From Smithella sp. (lineage in GTDB: Bacteria > Desulfobacterota > Syntrophia > Syntrophales > Smithellaceae), in NCBI GenBank assembly GCA_030018675.1, contig JASEHT010000004.1, positions 1 to 35,934 of the forward strand: a DNA stretch of 35,934 nucleotides, written 5' to 3'. Both the position numbers and the translations under genes were made by a program. Positions 17,399 through 25,993 of this stretch are shown in pieces; position 1 is the stretch's first letter, and every line of letters starts with the position of its first letter. A model generated the notes under the pieces. The model saw only the letters and a list, made by a program, of their open reading frames with translations. It was not told where the DNA came from and ran no database searches.

Positions 17399-17433
17399 AT
17401 CCCTATCACCTCCATTTGAATGTTAAATGTTTG

Positions 17434-19845
17434 TCATGCTCTAATTTTTGAACCTGTTACTTCAATGATCTTTTGCAGTAATTTTTCGTGTATGGAGCTT
17501 ACTTCCGAATCAGTTAATGTCCTGCTGGAAGCGCGGTAAGAAAAACGTAATCCTAAACTTTTTGTCCCCTCGGGAATTCCTTTGCCTTTGTATACATCAA
17601 AAACATACACATTTTCAAGCAAATCTTCATTTTCTTCAAGAATAACATTAAGCATCCTATCCGCTTCCAAATCAACGGATACAACAAAAGCGGCATCGCG
17701 CATTACAGCCGGAAACTTTGATATTTCCTGATAGATTATCTTCTTGTCTGCGTATTTATCTGGAAGATAATCCATATTTATTTCAAATACATAGACATTA
17801 TTTTTAAAGTCAATTCTTTCCATCACATCGGGATGAATTTCTCCGAGAAATCCTATTCTTTTATCATTCATCATGATTGCACAGGATTTTCCGGGGTGTA
17901 AAAACGATTCCGTATTTTCTGGAATATATTTACAGTGATCAATCTTGAGATCAAAAAAAATATTTTCCAGGCAACCTTTGAGATGATAAAAATCAACGTT
18001 TTTTCCGGCATTCCATAAATCGTCAGAAATTTTACCGGTTGCCAGACCGGCAATCATGTTTCTTTCCTCAGGCAACTCTCCCTTGGCACGCTTAAGAAAA
18101 ACCCGGCCCATCTCAAACATCTTCAGATCAAAACAACCGTTGTTTGTATTTCTCTTAGCCGTATCCAGCAAACCGTAAATCATTGTTGTACGCATGACAG
18201 ATAGATCTTCACCTAGCGGATTTGTTATCTTAACTGATCTGCGCCGTTCGTCATTTTCTCTCAGGCAAAGCATGTCTGCAGCCACGGGCGTGCCGAAACT
18301 ATAATTGACAATTTCCGTATAGCCATTGCCGATCATCGCCTTCCGGATTTTTTCTTCAAGTTTTAAACGAGGAATATCTTCCATTTCCGTTATGAAGACA
18401 TCCGGCATATTAGACGGTACGCGATCATAACCGTAAAGGCGGATCACTTCTTCGATGAGATCAATCTCCCGGGATATATCGACTCTGCATGTCGGTGGGG
18501 TGACAAGGTAAGCGCCCTTCCCGTTCTGTTTTAGATTCATACCGATATCGCGGAGTATTTTAACAACCTCTTTGGCGGTTATTTCAATGCCTATCAATTC
18601 GCGGATCCGGTCGATGCGTAAAGGGATATCGCGAACCACGGGAATTTTGTTCGGGTATTCATCAATATAATTTTTACCGACCGTTCCTCCGGACAGGTCG
18701 GCGATTAATTGAGCCGCTCTATTCAGGGCGTTCACAACACCTTCGGGATCAATCCCTCTTTCGAAACGGAATGCGGCATCCGTGGACATACCCAGCTTTC
18801 GGGCGGAACGTCGAATGGACGGGGGATTAAAATAAGCGCTTTCCAGCAGTATTGTTTCAGTATCTTCCTTGACTTCCGAATTCAGACCGCCCATGATGCC
18901 TCCGATGGCTACCGGCTTGATGCCGTCGCAGATCAATAATGTTTCCGCCGGGAGAATTCGGCTTTTCCCATCAAGGGACGTAAACTCCTCCTGGTCCCTG
19001 GATTTGCGAACAATAATTTTTTCTTTTTCCAAAAAACGGAAATCAAACGCGTGGAGGGGCTGTCCCATTTCTAACATGACAAAGTTCGTCGCATCAACGA
19101 TATTATTGATGGTGCGCATTCCGGCTGCTTCCAACCGGATTTTAAGCCAGACGGGCGACGGACCCACTTTAACTTTTTTTATCATTCGTGCGGTATAACG
19201 GGGGCAGAGATCCGAATCGATAATATTTACCGAGGTTAAAGCATTGATGTCTTCGGATGATTCTTTAACCTTGACGGCGGGCGGCTTCATTTTTTTCCCG
19301 GTCAGCGCTGCGACTTCCCGTGCGATGCCAATCATGTTCAAGCAATCCGAACGGTTCGGTGTAACATTAACGTCCAACACGGTATCGCCAATGTCGAGAG
19401 CGGTTTCCAATGGCATTCCCGGTGTTAAATCGGCAGGAAGATGCATGATGCCTGATTCGTCATCTCCGATTTCCAGTTCGGATTCCGAACAAAGCATTCC
19501 ATCCGATTTCTCGCCCTGGATTACCGATGATTTGATGGTGTATCCGCCGGGGATGACGGCGCCGACTTTTGCCAGGGGAACGATATCTCCTGCAGCAATG
19601 TTTTTTGCGCCGCAAACCACGTTATATGTTTGAGATCCGTCCGTGACTTCACATAACAAAAGACGATCCGCCACGGGATGGTTTCTTACGGATAAAATCC
19701 GCCCGACCACAACATGACTGAATTGCGGCTCTATATTCTTTATTTCTTCCACTTCCAGACCGGCCATGGTCAGCTTATGGGATATGTCGTCCGCCGCTAA
19801 TTGCACGTCAACATAATCTTTAAGCCATTTGAGACTAACCAGCAT
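17434..19845 (-). CDS. pheT: phenylalanyl-tRNA synthetase beta subunit
   Basis: The large subunit of the (alpha-beta)2 enzyme that charges tRNA-Phe. The 803-aa protein has the full domain order: an N-terminal start MLVSLKWLKDYVDV, an EMAP/OB tRNA-binding domain (about residues 40-150, VVVGRILSVRNHPVADRL), the B3/B4 editing module (about 210-380), the B5 domain (about 400-470), a catalytic-like core and a C-terminal anticodon-binding FDX-ACB domain (from about 710, SKFPAVMRDAAFVV to the end). The ribosome site AGGAG lies across the pheS stop, 10 nt or so upstream, so the two subunits are coupled. ihfA follows 35 bp later. Confidence 0.97.
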   Translation of the reverse strand: MLVSLKWLKDYVDVQLAADDISHKLTMAGLEVEEIKNIEPQFSHVVVGRILSVRNHPVADRLLLCEVTDGSQTYNVVCGAKNIAAGDIVPLAKVGAVIPGGYTIKSSVIQGEKSDGMLCSESELEIGDDESGIMHLPADLTPGMPLETALDIGDTVLDVNVTPNRSDCLNMIGIAREVAALTGKKMKPPAVKVKESSEDINALTSVNIIDSDLCPRYTARMIKKVKVGPSPVWLKIRLEAAGMRTINNIVDATNFVMLEMGQPLHAFDFRFLEKEKIIVRKSRDQEEFTSLDGKSRILPAETLLICDGIKPVAIGGIMGGLNSEVKEDTETILLESAYFNPPSIRRSARKLGMSTDAAFRFERGIDPEGVVNALNRAAQLIADLSGGTVGKNYIDEYPNKIPVVRDIPLRIDRIRELIGIEITAKEVVKILRDIGMNLKQNGKGAYLVTPPTCRVDISREIDLIEEVIRLYGYDRVPSNMPDVFITEMEDIPRLKLEEKIRKAMIGNGYTEIVNYSFGTPVAADMLCLRENDERRRSVKITNPLGEDLSVMRTTMIYGLLDTAKRNTNNGCFDLKMFEMGRVFLKRAKGELPEERNMIAGLATGKISDDLWNAGKNVDFYHLKGCLENIFFDLKIDHCKYIPENTESFLHPGKSCAIMMNDKRIGFLGEIHPDVMERIDFKNNVYVFEINMDYLPDKYADKKIIYQEISKFPAVMRDAAFVVSVDLEADRMLNVILEENEDLLENVYVFDVYKGKGIPEGTKSLGLRFSYRASSRTLTDSEVSSIHEKLLQKIIEVTGSKIRA

Positions 19846-19860
19846 AATGGAATATTTCTC

Positions 19861-20877
19861 CTAAAATTGTTTCAGAAATCTGATGTCGTTTTCGAAAAAG
19901 AGCCGGATATCTGAAATTCCGTATTTCAGCATGGCGATACGCTCCAACCCGAGACCGAATGCGAAACCGGAATATTTTTCAGAATCGTAATTTACGTTTT
20001 TAAAAACGGCGGGATCAACCATGCCGGAGCCCAGTATTTCCAACCAGCCGCTTTGACCGCAGACTCTGCATCCCTTACCGCCACACATGACACAGCGAAT
20101 ATCAACTTCAGCCGATGGCTCCGTAAAGGGAAAAAAACTGGGACGAAAGCGCAGAACGGTACTTTCACCGAAGATTTTTTTTAAAAAAGAGGCGAGAATT
20201 CCTTTCAGATCTCCGAAGTTCACGCCCTGATCAACCAGAAGACCTTCTATCTGATGAAACATCGGCGTGTGCGACACGTCGGAATCACGCCTGTAAACTT
20301 TTCCCGGAGATAAAATTCTTAAAGGCGGTTGGATTTTTTCCATAATTCTGACCTGGACAGGCGAGGTATGCGTACGCAAGACAACATTATCTTCAATGTA
20401 AAAAGTGTCCTGCATATCCCGTGCGGGATGATCCTGGGGAATATTCAAAGCTTCGAAATTGTAGTAATCCAGTTCTATTTCGGGACCTTCAACAATGGAA
20501 AACCCATATGACGCAAAGATGGAACAGATTTCCTGGCGTACCTGGATGACGGGATGTATTCTTCCACATTTAATCGCGTTACCCGGCAGTGTCACGTCAA
20601 TTTTATCATTGAACAAATCCTGTTGATTCTTCAGGTCGGCATGCTTTTGAAGCGCTTCGTCAATATTTGCATTCAAGGAGTTCTTCAGTTCATTGCAAAG
20701 CTTTCCGAATAAAGGTTTTTCGTCATCGGAAACCTTTGCAATATTCCTTAGAATTCCTGTTAAAAGACCTTTTCTGCCGAGATATTTTGTTCTGATATTT
20801 TGAAATTGATCTAGAGTTTTCGCATCCTTTAATTCGGCCAGAGCATCCTTTCCCAGTTGTTGAAGCTCGTTAATCAT
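19861..20877 (-). CDS. pheS: phenylalanyl-tRNA synthetase alpha subunit
   Basis: The catalytic subunit for Phe-tRNA formation, a class II synthetase. The 338-aa protein has an N-terminal coiled coil (about residues 1-85) that binds tRNA, then the class II core. Motif 2 lies around RILSPGKVYRRDSDVSHTPMFHQIEGLLVD and motif 3 in GFAFGLGLERIAMLKYGI near the C-terminus. RPSFFPFTEPSAEVD is characteristic of PheS. The CxxC-xx-C-xx-C cluster (CVMCGGKGCRVCGQSG, about 270-285) is a short zinc-knuckle-like insert also known from other bacterial PheS proteins. It begins 5 bp after rplT, in E. coli-like order. Confidence 0.97.
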   Translation of the reverse strand: MINELQQLGKDALAELKDAKTLDQFQNIRTKYLGRKGLLTGILRNIAKVSDDEKPLFGKLCNELKNSLNANIDEALQKHADLKNQQDLFNDKIDVTLPGNAIKCGRIHPVIQVRQEICSIFASYGFSIVEGPEIELDYYNFEALNIPQDHPARDMQDTFYIEDNVVLRTHTSPVQVRIMEKIQPPLRILSPGKVYRRDSDVSHTPMFHQIEGLLVDQGVNFGDLKGILASFLKKIFGESTVLRFRPSFFPFTEPSAEVDIRCVMCGGKGCRVCGQSGWLEILGSGMVDPAVFKNVNYDSEKYSGFAFGLGLERIAMLKYGISDIRLFFENDIRFLKQF

Positions 20878-20882
20878 GCCGA

Positions 20883-21233
20883 TTACTTGCCTTTAGCGAT
20901 AGCAACAACCTGTGCGAAGCCCTGCGGATCATTGACAGCCAATTCCGCGAGAATCTTACGATCCAACTCAATGCCAGCTTTTTTCATGCCGTCAATTAAC
21001 CGGCTGTATGTCAAGCCGTTTATCGTTGAGGATGCGTTGATACGGGCTATCCATAATTGACGAAATTCTCTCTTTCTCACACGACGGTCACGATAAGCGT
21101 ATTTCATCGCTTTGTTGACTGCTTCCGTCGCCGTTCTGATCAACCGGCTGCGGGCGCCAAAGAAACCTTTGGCCATTTTCAATACTTTTCTTCTTCTTTT
21201 GCGTGCGTTGACGCTCCTCTTTATTCTGGACAT
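20883..21233 (-). CDS. rplT: 50S ribosomal protein L20
   Basis: A basic 116-aa large-subunit protein needed early in 23S assembly. The signature [20 protein letters not shown] lies at the N-terminus, and [11 protein letters not shown] and [19 protein letters not shown] complete the family profile. In E. coli and Bacillus L20 represses its own operon by binding a leader RNA that mimics its rRNA site. The 48-bp rpmI-rplT gap is too short here to hold such a structure, so any control would lie further upstream. It is transcribed with rpmI and infC. Confidence 0.98.
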   Translation of the reverse strand: MSRIKRSVNARKRRRKVLKMAKGFFGARSRLIRTATEAVNKAMKYAYRDRRVRKREFRQLWIARINASSTINGLTYSRLIDGMKKAGIELDRKILAELAVNDPQGFAQVVAIAKGK

Positions 21234-21281
21234 GTCTATTTTCTCCTGACTTTACAAATTATATCCGGTTCCGGCTGTTCC

Positions 21282-21479
21282 CTATAAATATGGAATAAGT
21301 TTTTTTATTTCCTTGGCGTTAGCAGAATGAACCAGAGCTGATTTCCTTAACGTTCTTTTTCTTTTCGTCGTCTTCTTGGTGAGGATGTGGCTGGCAAAAG
21401 CTTTGCCCCTTTTCACTTTACCGCTTGCTGTGAGTGAAAACCGCTTTGCCGCTCCTCTGTGAGTTTTTAATTTTGGCAT
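21282..21479 (-). CDS. rpmI: 50S ribosomal protein L35
   Basis: A 65-aa, strongly basic large-subunit protein. It begins [20 protein letters not shown] and continues with [21 protein letters not shown], the normal L35 pattern, ending at the usual length. It lies 17 bp after infC and before rplT, the near-universal infC-rpmI-rplT order. Confidence 0.98.
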   Translation of the reverse strand: MPKLKTHRGAAKRFSLTASGKVKRGKAFASHILTKKTTKRKRTLRKSALVHSANAKEIKKLIPYL

Positions 21480-21496
21480 TTGTGCACCTTTCGTGT

Positions 21497-22009
21497 TTAT
21501 TGTTTTTTAGGTGAAAAAATCATCACCATATTACGCCCTTCCAGGCGGGGTTCCTGATCAATGACACATTCATTAGACAGTTCGTCCCTTATTTTTCCCA
21601 TTAATTTTCTCCCGATATCGGTAAAAGCAATTTCACGCCCTCTGAACATCATTGAAACCTTTACCTTGTCGCTATTATTTAAAAACTTTCTGATGTGCTT
21701 CATCTTCACCTGCACATCATGATCTTCAGTTTTTGGTTTTAATTTAATTTCCTTGACCTGAATTACGGTTTGGCTCTTTTTAGCGTCATGCAATTTTTTG
21801 CTCTGTTTATAACGGTACTTTCCATAATCCATAATTTTACAGACAGGCGGATCAGCGGATGGTGAAACTTCCACGAGATCAATTCCTGCTTCTTCAGCAA
21901 TACTGAGAGCCTCTTCCAAAGAAATAACGCCTAATTGCTTGCCGGCATCGTCGATCACCCGGACATTGGCCGAACGTATTTCTCTATTAATTCTTAAATC
22001 CTTAGCTAT
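21497..22009 (-). CDS. infC: translation initiation factor IF-3, with non-canonical ATA start
   Basis: IF-3 binds the 30S subunit, rejects non-cognate start codons and keeps subunits apart. The frame reads through [40 protein letters not shown] (N-domain and linker) to [22 protein letters not shown] and the C-domain, ending in FSPKKQ. The first ATG/GTG-type codon is a GTG at 21958, but starting there would drop the conserved [12 protein letters not shown] segment just upstream. That segment is in frame back to an ATA at 22009-22007, 6 nt after a perfect AGGAGG; an in-frame TGA lies two codons before the ATA. Starting at ATA gives 170 aa, the normal length. Rare AUU/AUA-type starts on infC are known to allow IF-3 autoregulation. 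Confidence 0.92.
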   Translation of the reverse strand: MAKDLRINREIRSANVRVIDDAGKQLGVISLEEALSIAEEAGIDLVEVSPSADPPVCKIMDYGKYRYKQSKKLHDAKKSQTVIQVKEIKLKPKTEDHDVQVKMKHIRKFLNNSDKVKVSMMFRGREIAFTDIGRKLMGKIRDELSNECVIDQEPRLEGRNMVMIFSPKKQ

Positions 22010-22021
22010 ATGTCACCTCCT
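22010..22021 (-). promoter_or_regulatory. infC ribosome binding site that fixes the ATA start
   Basis: Read on the minus strand, AGGAGGTGA (22021-22013) is followed by CAT and then the ATA codon. The 6-nt distance from AGGAGG to the ATA is optimal. The TGA inside the Shine-Dalgarno is in frame with infC, so no start further upstream is possible. The site lies in the 26-bp thrS-infC gap. Confidence 0.85.
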
Positions 22022-22035
22022 GAAAATAATTTCTT

Positions 22036-23949
22036 CTATTGTTTTTTTACGCACATTTCGTGTAATAAAGCAATAAATTCATCAACCGACAATGATCCCA
22101 TATTCCTTCCGTCGCGAGTTCTTGGCGCTACCGCTCCAGCTTCCATTTCCCTGTCTCCGATAACCAGCATGAATGGAATTTTCTGCATTTGCGCCTGACG
22201 AATTTTATATCCGAGTTTTTCGTTTTCAAAACATCTTTCGGAACGTATGCCGGATTCAATTAATTTATCATGAACGGTTTGAGCATAGGGTATATGTTTG
22301 TCCGTCACAGTCAAAAGGACGCATTGCGTCGGAGACAGCCAAACGGGAAAAGCGCCCGCGTAATGTTCTATAAGGACGCCCATGAAACGTTCAATGGCGC
22401 CCAGAATAACACGGTGCAGCATGACCGGGCGGTGCTTTTCTCCATCCGGTCCTATATAGTTTAAATCAAATCTTTCGGGCAAAGTAAAGTCACACTGAAT
22501 GGTGGCGCATTGCCATTTTCTCTTCAACGCGTCTTTCAATTTAAAGTCGATTTTCGGTCCATAGAACGCACCGTCGCCGACGTTTACTTCGTAGCTGATA
22601 TTGTTATCTTTCAGGGCGTTTTCTAAAGCGGATGTCGCCAGTTTCCAGTCGTCATCCGAACCGATAGATTTTTCCGGTCTGGTGCTCAGTTCCACTTCGT
22701 ATTCAAAGCCGAAAATTCCCATGGCGTAATCAACAAAATCGGCAATGGCTCTGATTTCAGAATTCAATTGTTCCGGGGTGCATAGAATATGGGCGTCATC
22801 CTGAGTAAACTGCCTAACTCTCATCAGCCCGTGCAAAACACCGGTCTTCTCGTGTCGATGAACCGTCCCCAATTCAAAATATCTCAGGGGCAAATCACGG
22901 TAGCTTCTGATCGTAGATTTATAAATCAGCATATGGGAAAGACAATTCATCGGCTTGATCCCGTATAACTGTTCATCCACTTCCGTGAAATACATGTTTT
23001 CACGATAATGATCGAAGTGCCCCGATTTTTTCCAGAGATCGACCTTTAGAATCTGGGGTCCCATCACCATGTCGTAACCGCGTTTCAAATGTTCCTTTTT
23101 TTCCCAATCCTCTATCAGATGGCGCAGCATCATGCCTTTCGGATGGAAGATCACCATGCCCGGTCCGGCTTCGTCATTGATCTGAAAAAGATCAAGCTCT
23201 CTTCCCAACCGACGGTGATCGCGCTTTTTCGCTTCTTCGAGCAAATTCAAATATTCCCGCAGGTCATTTTCGCTGGCAAAACCCGTTCCGTAAATGCGCT
23301 GCAGCATCTTATTCTTTTCATCCCCGCGCCAGTAAGCGCCGGCAACACTCAACAATTTGAAAGCCTTGACCCTGCCTGTTGAAGGAATATGCGGTCCGCG
23401 GCACAAATCAATGTAAGAGCCCTGTTTATAGATGCTGACTTCCGTAATGTCAGCCGGCAGATCATTGATTAATTCGACTTTGTAACTTTCATCTCTATCT
23501 TCAAATAACTTTAAAGCATCCGCCCGTGGCAGATCTTCACGCACAAAAATATTATCTGCGACGATGATTTCCTGCATCCGTTTTTCAATCTTTGGAAAAT
23601 CATCTGTGGTGAAAGGCTCCTTGTACTCAAAATCGTAATAGAATCCGTCTTCAATGGATGGCCCGATGCTTACTTTCGCGCCGGCAAAGATATCCTGAAC
23701 AGCCTGAGCCATGATATGTGATATGCTGTGACGTAAAATAGCCAGCCCTTCAACAGAGGACGCATTGATTAAATCAAGTTTCGAATCTTCCTTTATCGGA
23801 TAACTCAAATCTACGGGAATTTTGTTCATTGCTACAGCAACAATATCGCCCAATGATTTCTTTCCCCAGGCTTTTACAGCTTCCGACGCAGATGTGCCTT
23901 GCGGGAATGAAATTTCCTGATTATCCTGGAAAACAACTTTTACATTCAT
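22036..23949 (-). CDS. thrS: threonyl-tRNA synthetase
   Basis: It charges tRNA-Thr and edits Ser-tRNA-Thr. The 637-aa class II enzyme has an N-terminal TGS domain (about residues 1-62), the editing domain with the [11 protein letters not shown] and [11 protein letters not shown] motifs, a catalytic core with zinc ligands (MNCLSHML; the later His residues in [19 protein letters not shown] and in the C-terminal core) and an anticodon-binding domain (from about 540, [14 protein letters not shown]). No strong Shine-Dalgarno precedes the ATG; the leader is GTGTAAGTT. Only 30 bp separate the ATG from a hairpin that follows tRNA-Val. infC is 26 bp downstream. Confidence 0.97.
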   Translation of the reverse strand: MNVKVVFQDNQEISFPQGTSASEAVKAWGKKSLGDIVAVAMNKIPVDLSYPIKEDSKLDLINASSVEGLAILRHSISHIMAQAVQDIFAGAKVSIGPSIEDGFYYDFEYKEPFTTDDFPKIEKRMQEIIVADNIFVREDLPRADALKLFEDRDESYKVELINDLPADITEVSIYKQGSYIDLCRGPHIPSTGRVKAFKLLSVAGAYWRGDEKNKMLQRIYGTGFASENDLREYLNLLEEAKKRDHRRLGRELDLFQINDEAGPGMVIFHPKGMMLRHLIEDWEKKEHLKRGYDMVMGPQILKVDLWKKSGHFDHYRENMYFTEVDEQLYGIKPMNCLSHMLIYKSTIRSYRDLPLRYFELGTVHRHEKTGVLHGLMRVRQFTQDDAHILCTPEQLNSEIRAIADFVDYAMGIFGFEYEVELSTRPEKSIGSDDDWKLATSALENALKDNNISYEVNVGDGAFYGPKIDFKLKDALKRKWQCATIQCDFTLPERFDLNYIGPDGEKHRPVMLHRVILGAIERFMGVLIEHYAGAFPVWLSPTQCVLLTVTDKHIPYAQTVHDKLIESGIRSERCFENEKLGYKIRQAQMQKIPFMLVIGDREMEAGAVAPRTRDGRNMGSLSVDEFIALLHEMCVKKQ

Positions 23950-23978
23950 AACTTACACTACAACAGACTTAATTCATT

Positions 23979-24011
23979 TTAAAAGGGCATCACTGTCTTG
24001 CTGATGCCCTT
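23979..24011 (-). terminator. hairpin between tRNA-Val and thrS (terminator or attenuator)
   Basis: On the minus strand a perfect 10-bp stem (AAGGGCATCA, 9-nt loop, TGATGCCCTT) is followed by only two further unpaired U residues and then AAAA. It lies 34 nt after the tRNA 3' end and 33 nt before thrS. The U-tract is short for an efficient terminator, so partial read-through is plausible. Confidence 0.65.
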
Positions 24012-24044
24012 CAAGTCTTTAATAATTCAAGACATTTAAAAAAA

Positions 24045-24119
24045 TGGTAGGCAAGCAGGGATTTGAACCCTGGACATCCACCGCGTCAGGATGGCGCTCT
24101 CCCCCTGAGCTACTTGCCT
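24045..24119 (-). tRNA. tRNA-Val (anticodon GAC)
   Basis: A complete cloverleaf folds on the minus strand: acceptor AGGCAAG with CUUGCCU, D arm GCUC/GAGC, anticodon stem CCAUC/GGUGG with loop CUGACGC (anticodon GAC, reading GUC/GUU), a 5-nt variable loop and T arm CAGGG/CCCUG with loop UUCAAAU. The discriminator is A and CCA is encoded. The first pair is A-U rather than the usual G-C. Seven T residues follow the CCA directly. A good promoter lies 31 bp upstream. Confidence 0.96.
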
Positions 24120-24149
24120 GCAATAAACACATGTTTTTTCGGCGTTGCG

Positions 24150-24178
24150 TAAATAGCAATAAAATATCGCTGTGTCAA
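24150..24178 (-). promoter_or_regulatory. sigma-70-type promoter of tRNA-Val (and possibly the thrS operon)
   Basis: On the minus strand a consensus TTGACA (24178-24173), a 17-bp spacer and TATTTA (24155-24150). The tRNA begins 31 nt after the -10. This is the best promoter match in the region and the only one I can see before thrS. Confidence 0.75.
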
Positions 24179-24206
24179 GCTAAATATCTTATTTATTAGC
24201 CTATTT

Positions 24207-24752
24207 TTAAGAGGCCCGATTGAGAATCCGTATGCCTTTAAATATATAAACCAGTCCGGAAAGAACGGTAAAACAAGCCGTCAGCCACCACATAATATTC
24301 TTCAGCAAATCGTAATTTAAAAAGTCGAACGTGAAGGTTTTTAAAACCATGGCTAGAAATATCGCACCGATTTGCAATGCTGTTGTTATTTTGCTGACAA
24401 AAACCGGCTTGATTTCATAGGTTACCGACATCATGGAAAGCGTCATAATGCCGATTAATATGATCAGATCCCGGCTGATGACAATTACCGTAAGCCAGCT
24501 GGGAATAAGGCCGAAAATAGACAATGCTATGAAACTGGTGGAGAGAAGAATTTTATCGGCCAGCGGATCCAGAAACGCTCCTAATTCCGTTTGTTTGTTC
24601 AGCATGCGGGCCAGTGCACCGTCAAGAGCGTCGGTAATGCCGGCAATGACAAAAACGATCAATGCCTTTAAATATTCATCCTGGATTAAAAAAATTACAA
24701 TGACAGGGACAAGGATAATTCTTAATAATGACAGAAAATTAGGTATGTTCAT
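24207..24752 (-). CDS. pgsA: CDP-diacylglycerol--glycerol-3-phosphate 3-phosphatidyltransferase
   Basis: An inner-membrane enzyme that makes phosphatidylglycerol phosphate, the first committed step to PG and cardiolipin. The 181-aa protein has the CDP-alcohol phosphatidyltransferase motif (DALDGALAR followed by GAFLDPLADK, about residues 41-67) with all the metal-binding aspartates. It has about five membrane helices, including an N-terminal one after MNIPNFLSLLRI, a start typical of PgsA. The C-terminus (LLSGLVYIFKGIRIL) is as expected. It lies 49 bp after the lipoprotein gene and upstream of tRNA-Val. Confidence 0.93.
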   Translation of the reverse strand: MNIPNFLSLLRIILVPVIVIFLIQDEYLKALIVFVIAGITDALDGALARMLNKQTELGAFLDPLADKILLSTSFIALSIFGLIPSWLTVIVISRDLIILIGIMTLSMMSVTYEIKPVFVSKITTALQIGAIFLAMVLKTFTFDFLNYDLLKNIMWWLTACFTVLSGLVYIFKGIRILNRAS

Positions 24753-24801
24753 TTTATATTATAATTGTTGAATAATCGTTTCTGCCTTTTTTAAACATTA
24801 A

Positions 24802-25395
24802 TCACTCACTTCTCAAGTTCGGACCGTCCGGCAGAGTTTTAACTAATGTATTAACAACCTCTTCAATAACGTTCTCAAAATTATCATGGGATTTTTTATC
24901 CAAACCTTTATCCGTGAAATAAAAATTTCTTATGATCGATTCAGTTTTTTCTTTCCAGATTGTTTCTCCATGATCGGCACTGATGATTTCACATTGTATG
25001 GCGATGTTGATGGGTGCATAAAATATTTTTGCCTCGCTTTTGTCTTCCAACCGGCAATGCATAATTGCGTCGGCTCCAAATGCCTCTTTCACTTTTTGCC
25101 GAACCATTGCGGATGTTTTAATCTCTTGACTTGCAGACCCATCAAGTTTTCTGTCTATCTCTTCCGGATCAAATTTTAAATATCCCTTGAAATAAAGTTC
25201 TTCCATCATACGGGAACGAAACAAGCGAGCGGCGTTATTGTTTTCTGCCTTACTTTCAACAGGCAGCAATACGATTACGTTCGGCCGCAATTTATCGGAA
25301 CCCGTCTCGTTTAAAATATTTTGCGATTTTCCCAGACATCCGCAGATCAGCAATATTATGACTGCCAATAAAATATTGCTTTTAAATATTTTCAT
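24802..25395 (-). CDS. lipoprotein, possibly GNA1162/DUF799-like
   Basis: A 197-aa exported lipoprotein. The signal sequence has a lysine pair, a hydrophobic core (ILLAVIILLI) and the lipobox ICGC, with Cys20 as lipidation site. The mature part begins with a polar linker, then NVIVLLPVESKAENNNAARLFRS, followed by GYLKFDP and FGADAIMHCRLEDK. The VLLPVES-type start and later GADAIM-x-C resemble DUF799/GNA1162-like lipoproteins, but the match is from memory and weak. An ATG at 25407 is also in frame. I chose 25395 because GGGAG stands 5 nt before it and nothing similar stands before 25407. Function unknown. Confidence 0.72.
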   Translation of the reverse strand: MKIFKSNILLAVIILLICGCLGKSQNILNETGSDKLRPNVIVLLPVESKAENNNAARLFRSRMMEELYFKGYLKFDPEEIDRKLDGSASQEIKTSAMVRQKVKEAFGADAIMHCRLEDKSEAKIFYAPINIAIQCEIISADHGETIWKEKTESIIRNFYFTDKGLDKKSHDNFENVIEEVVNTLVKTLPDGPNLRSE

Positions 25396-25484
25396 ATTCG
25401 CTCCCATGTTAGTGGTCTCTTTATCAATATATTAAGAATACCCGAAACGATCATTATTGAAAATAGGTACATTCCAACATATTT

Positions 25485-25811
25485 TTATTTATCGTTAATT
25501 GTTTTTTTTATTTTTTCGATTTCTTCTTTAATTATTTTTTTCGCAATATCAGGAATGATTTCGCGGGCGATTTCCGCAACAATTTTTTCCGCATGTTTTA
25601 TGACTTCATCTCGTATAGGACTGTCCACGTTTGCATTATCATCAATGACGTCAACTAGCGTTATAATTTCATCACGATCAAAGGAATGATCTTCATAACT
25701 GCGTCCATCAACAAAAATAGTCTCCTTATTGTTTTCATGATCGGACTCATTAATCGAATTTGTTAAATCGTATATAGGCTTCATATCCTGTTTTATGGAA
25801 TCATCATCCAT
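25485..25811 (-). CDS. small acidic protein with C-terminal amphipathic helix
   Basis: I do not recognise this 108-aa protein as a named family. The first ~60 residues are rich in Asp, Glu, Asn and Ser and look disordered. The last ~45 (from RDEVIKHAEKIVAEIAREI to KKTINDK) form a long amphipathic helix. Its core IPDIAKKIIKEEIEKIK resembles helical tails of some deltaproteobacterial response regulators and, more loosely, the oligomerising C-terminus of PopZ (LPxxVERLVxEEIE); both comparisons are from memory. No signal peptide or membrane helix is present. AGGAG precedes the ATG. It is the first gene of the minus-strand run leading to pgsA. Confidence 0.72.
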   Translation of the reverse strand: MDDDSIKQDMKPIYDLTNSINESDHENNKETIFVDGRSYEDHSFDRDEIITLVDVIDDNANVDSPIRDEVIKHAEKIVAEIAREIIPDIAKKIIKEEIEKIKKTINDK

Positions 25812-25867
25812 ATTGTTCTCCTGATTATTTTTATCTACAAATCATTTTATGCTGTGCTCGACTGATT

Positions 25868-25895
25868 ATCATAGAGACCCGAACACTTCAAGCAA
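25868..25895 (-). promoter_or_regulatory. candidate promoter for the small acidic protein gene
   Basis: On the minus strand TTGCTT (25895-25890), a 16-bp spacer and TATGAT (25873-25868, five of six consensus bases). It lies 57 bp upstream of the ATG at 25811, in the 182-bp divergent region. Confidence 0.45.
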
Positions 25896-25935
25896 TATAT
25901 CTTTATGGTTTCTTCAAGAACAGAACATTTTATGA

Positions 25936-25965
25936 TTGACATAGTTGCATTGTTTGAGGTTAAAT
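25936..25965 (+). promoter_or_regulatory. sigma-70-type promoter for the UDP-xylose gene pair
   Basis: A consensus TTGACA (25936-25941), an 18-bp spacer and TTAAAT (25960-25965, four of six). It lies 28 bp before the ATG of the decarboxylase gene. No clear Shine-Dalgarno precedes that ATG, where the leader is AT-rich. Confidence 0.6.
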
Positions 25966-25993
25966 ACGCGCAAATTAAGACATAGAATAAAAA

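Noticed and set aside
21497-21958. infC starting at GTG 21958
   Set aside because: It would remove the conserved RINREIR segment and has no ribosome site; the ATA at 22009 with AGGAGG fits much better.
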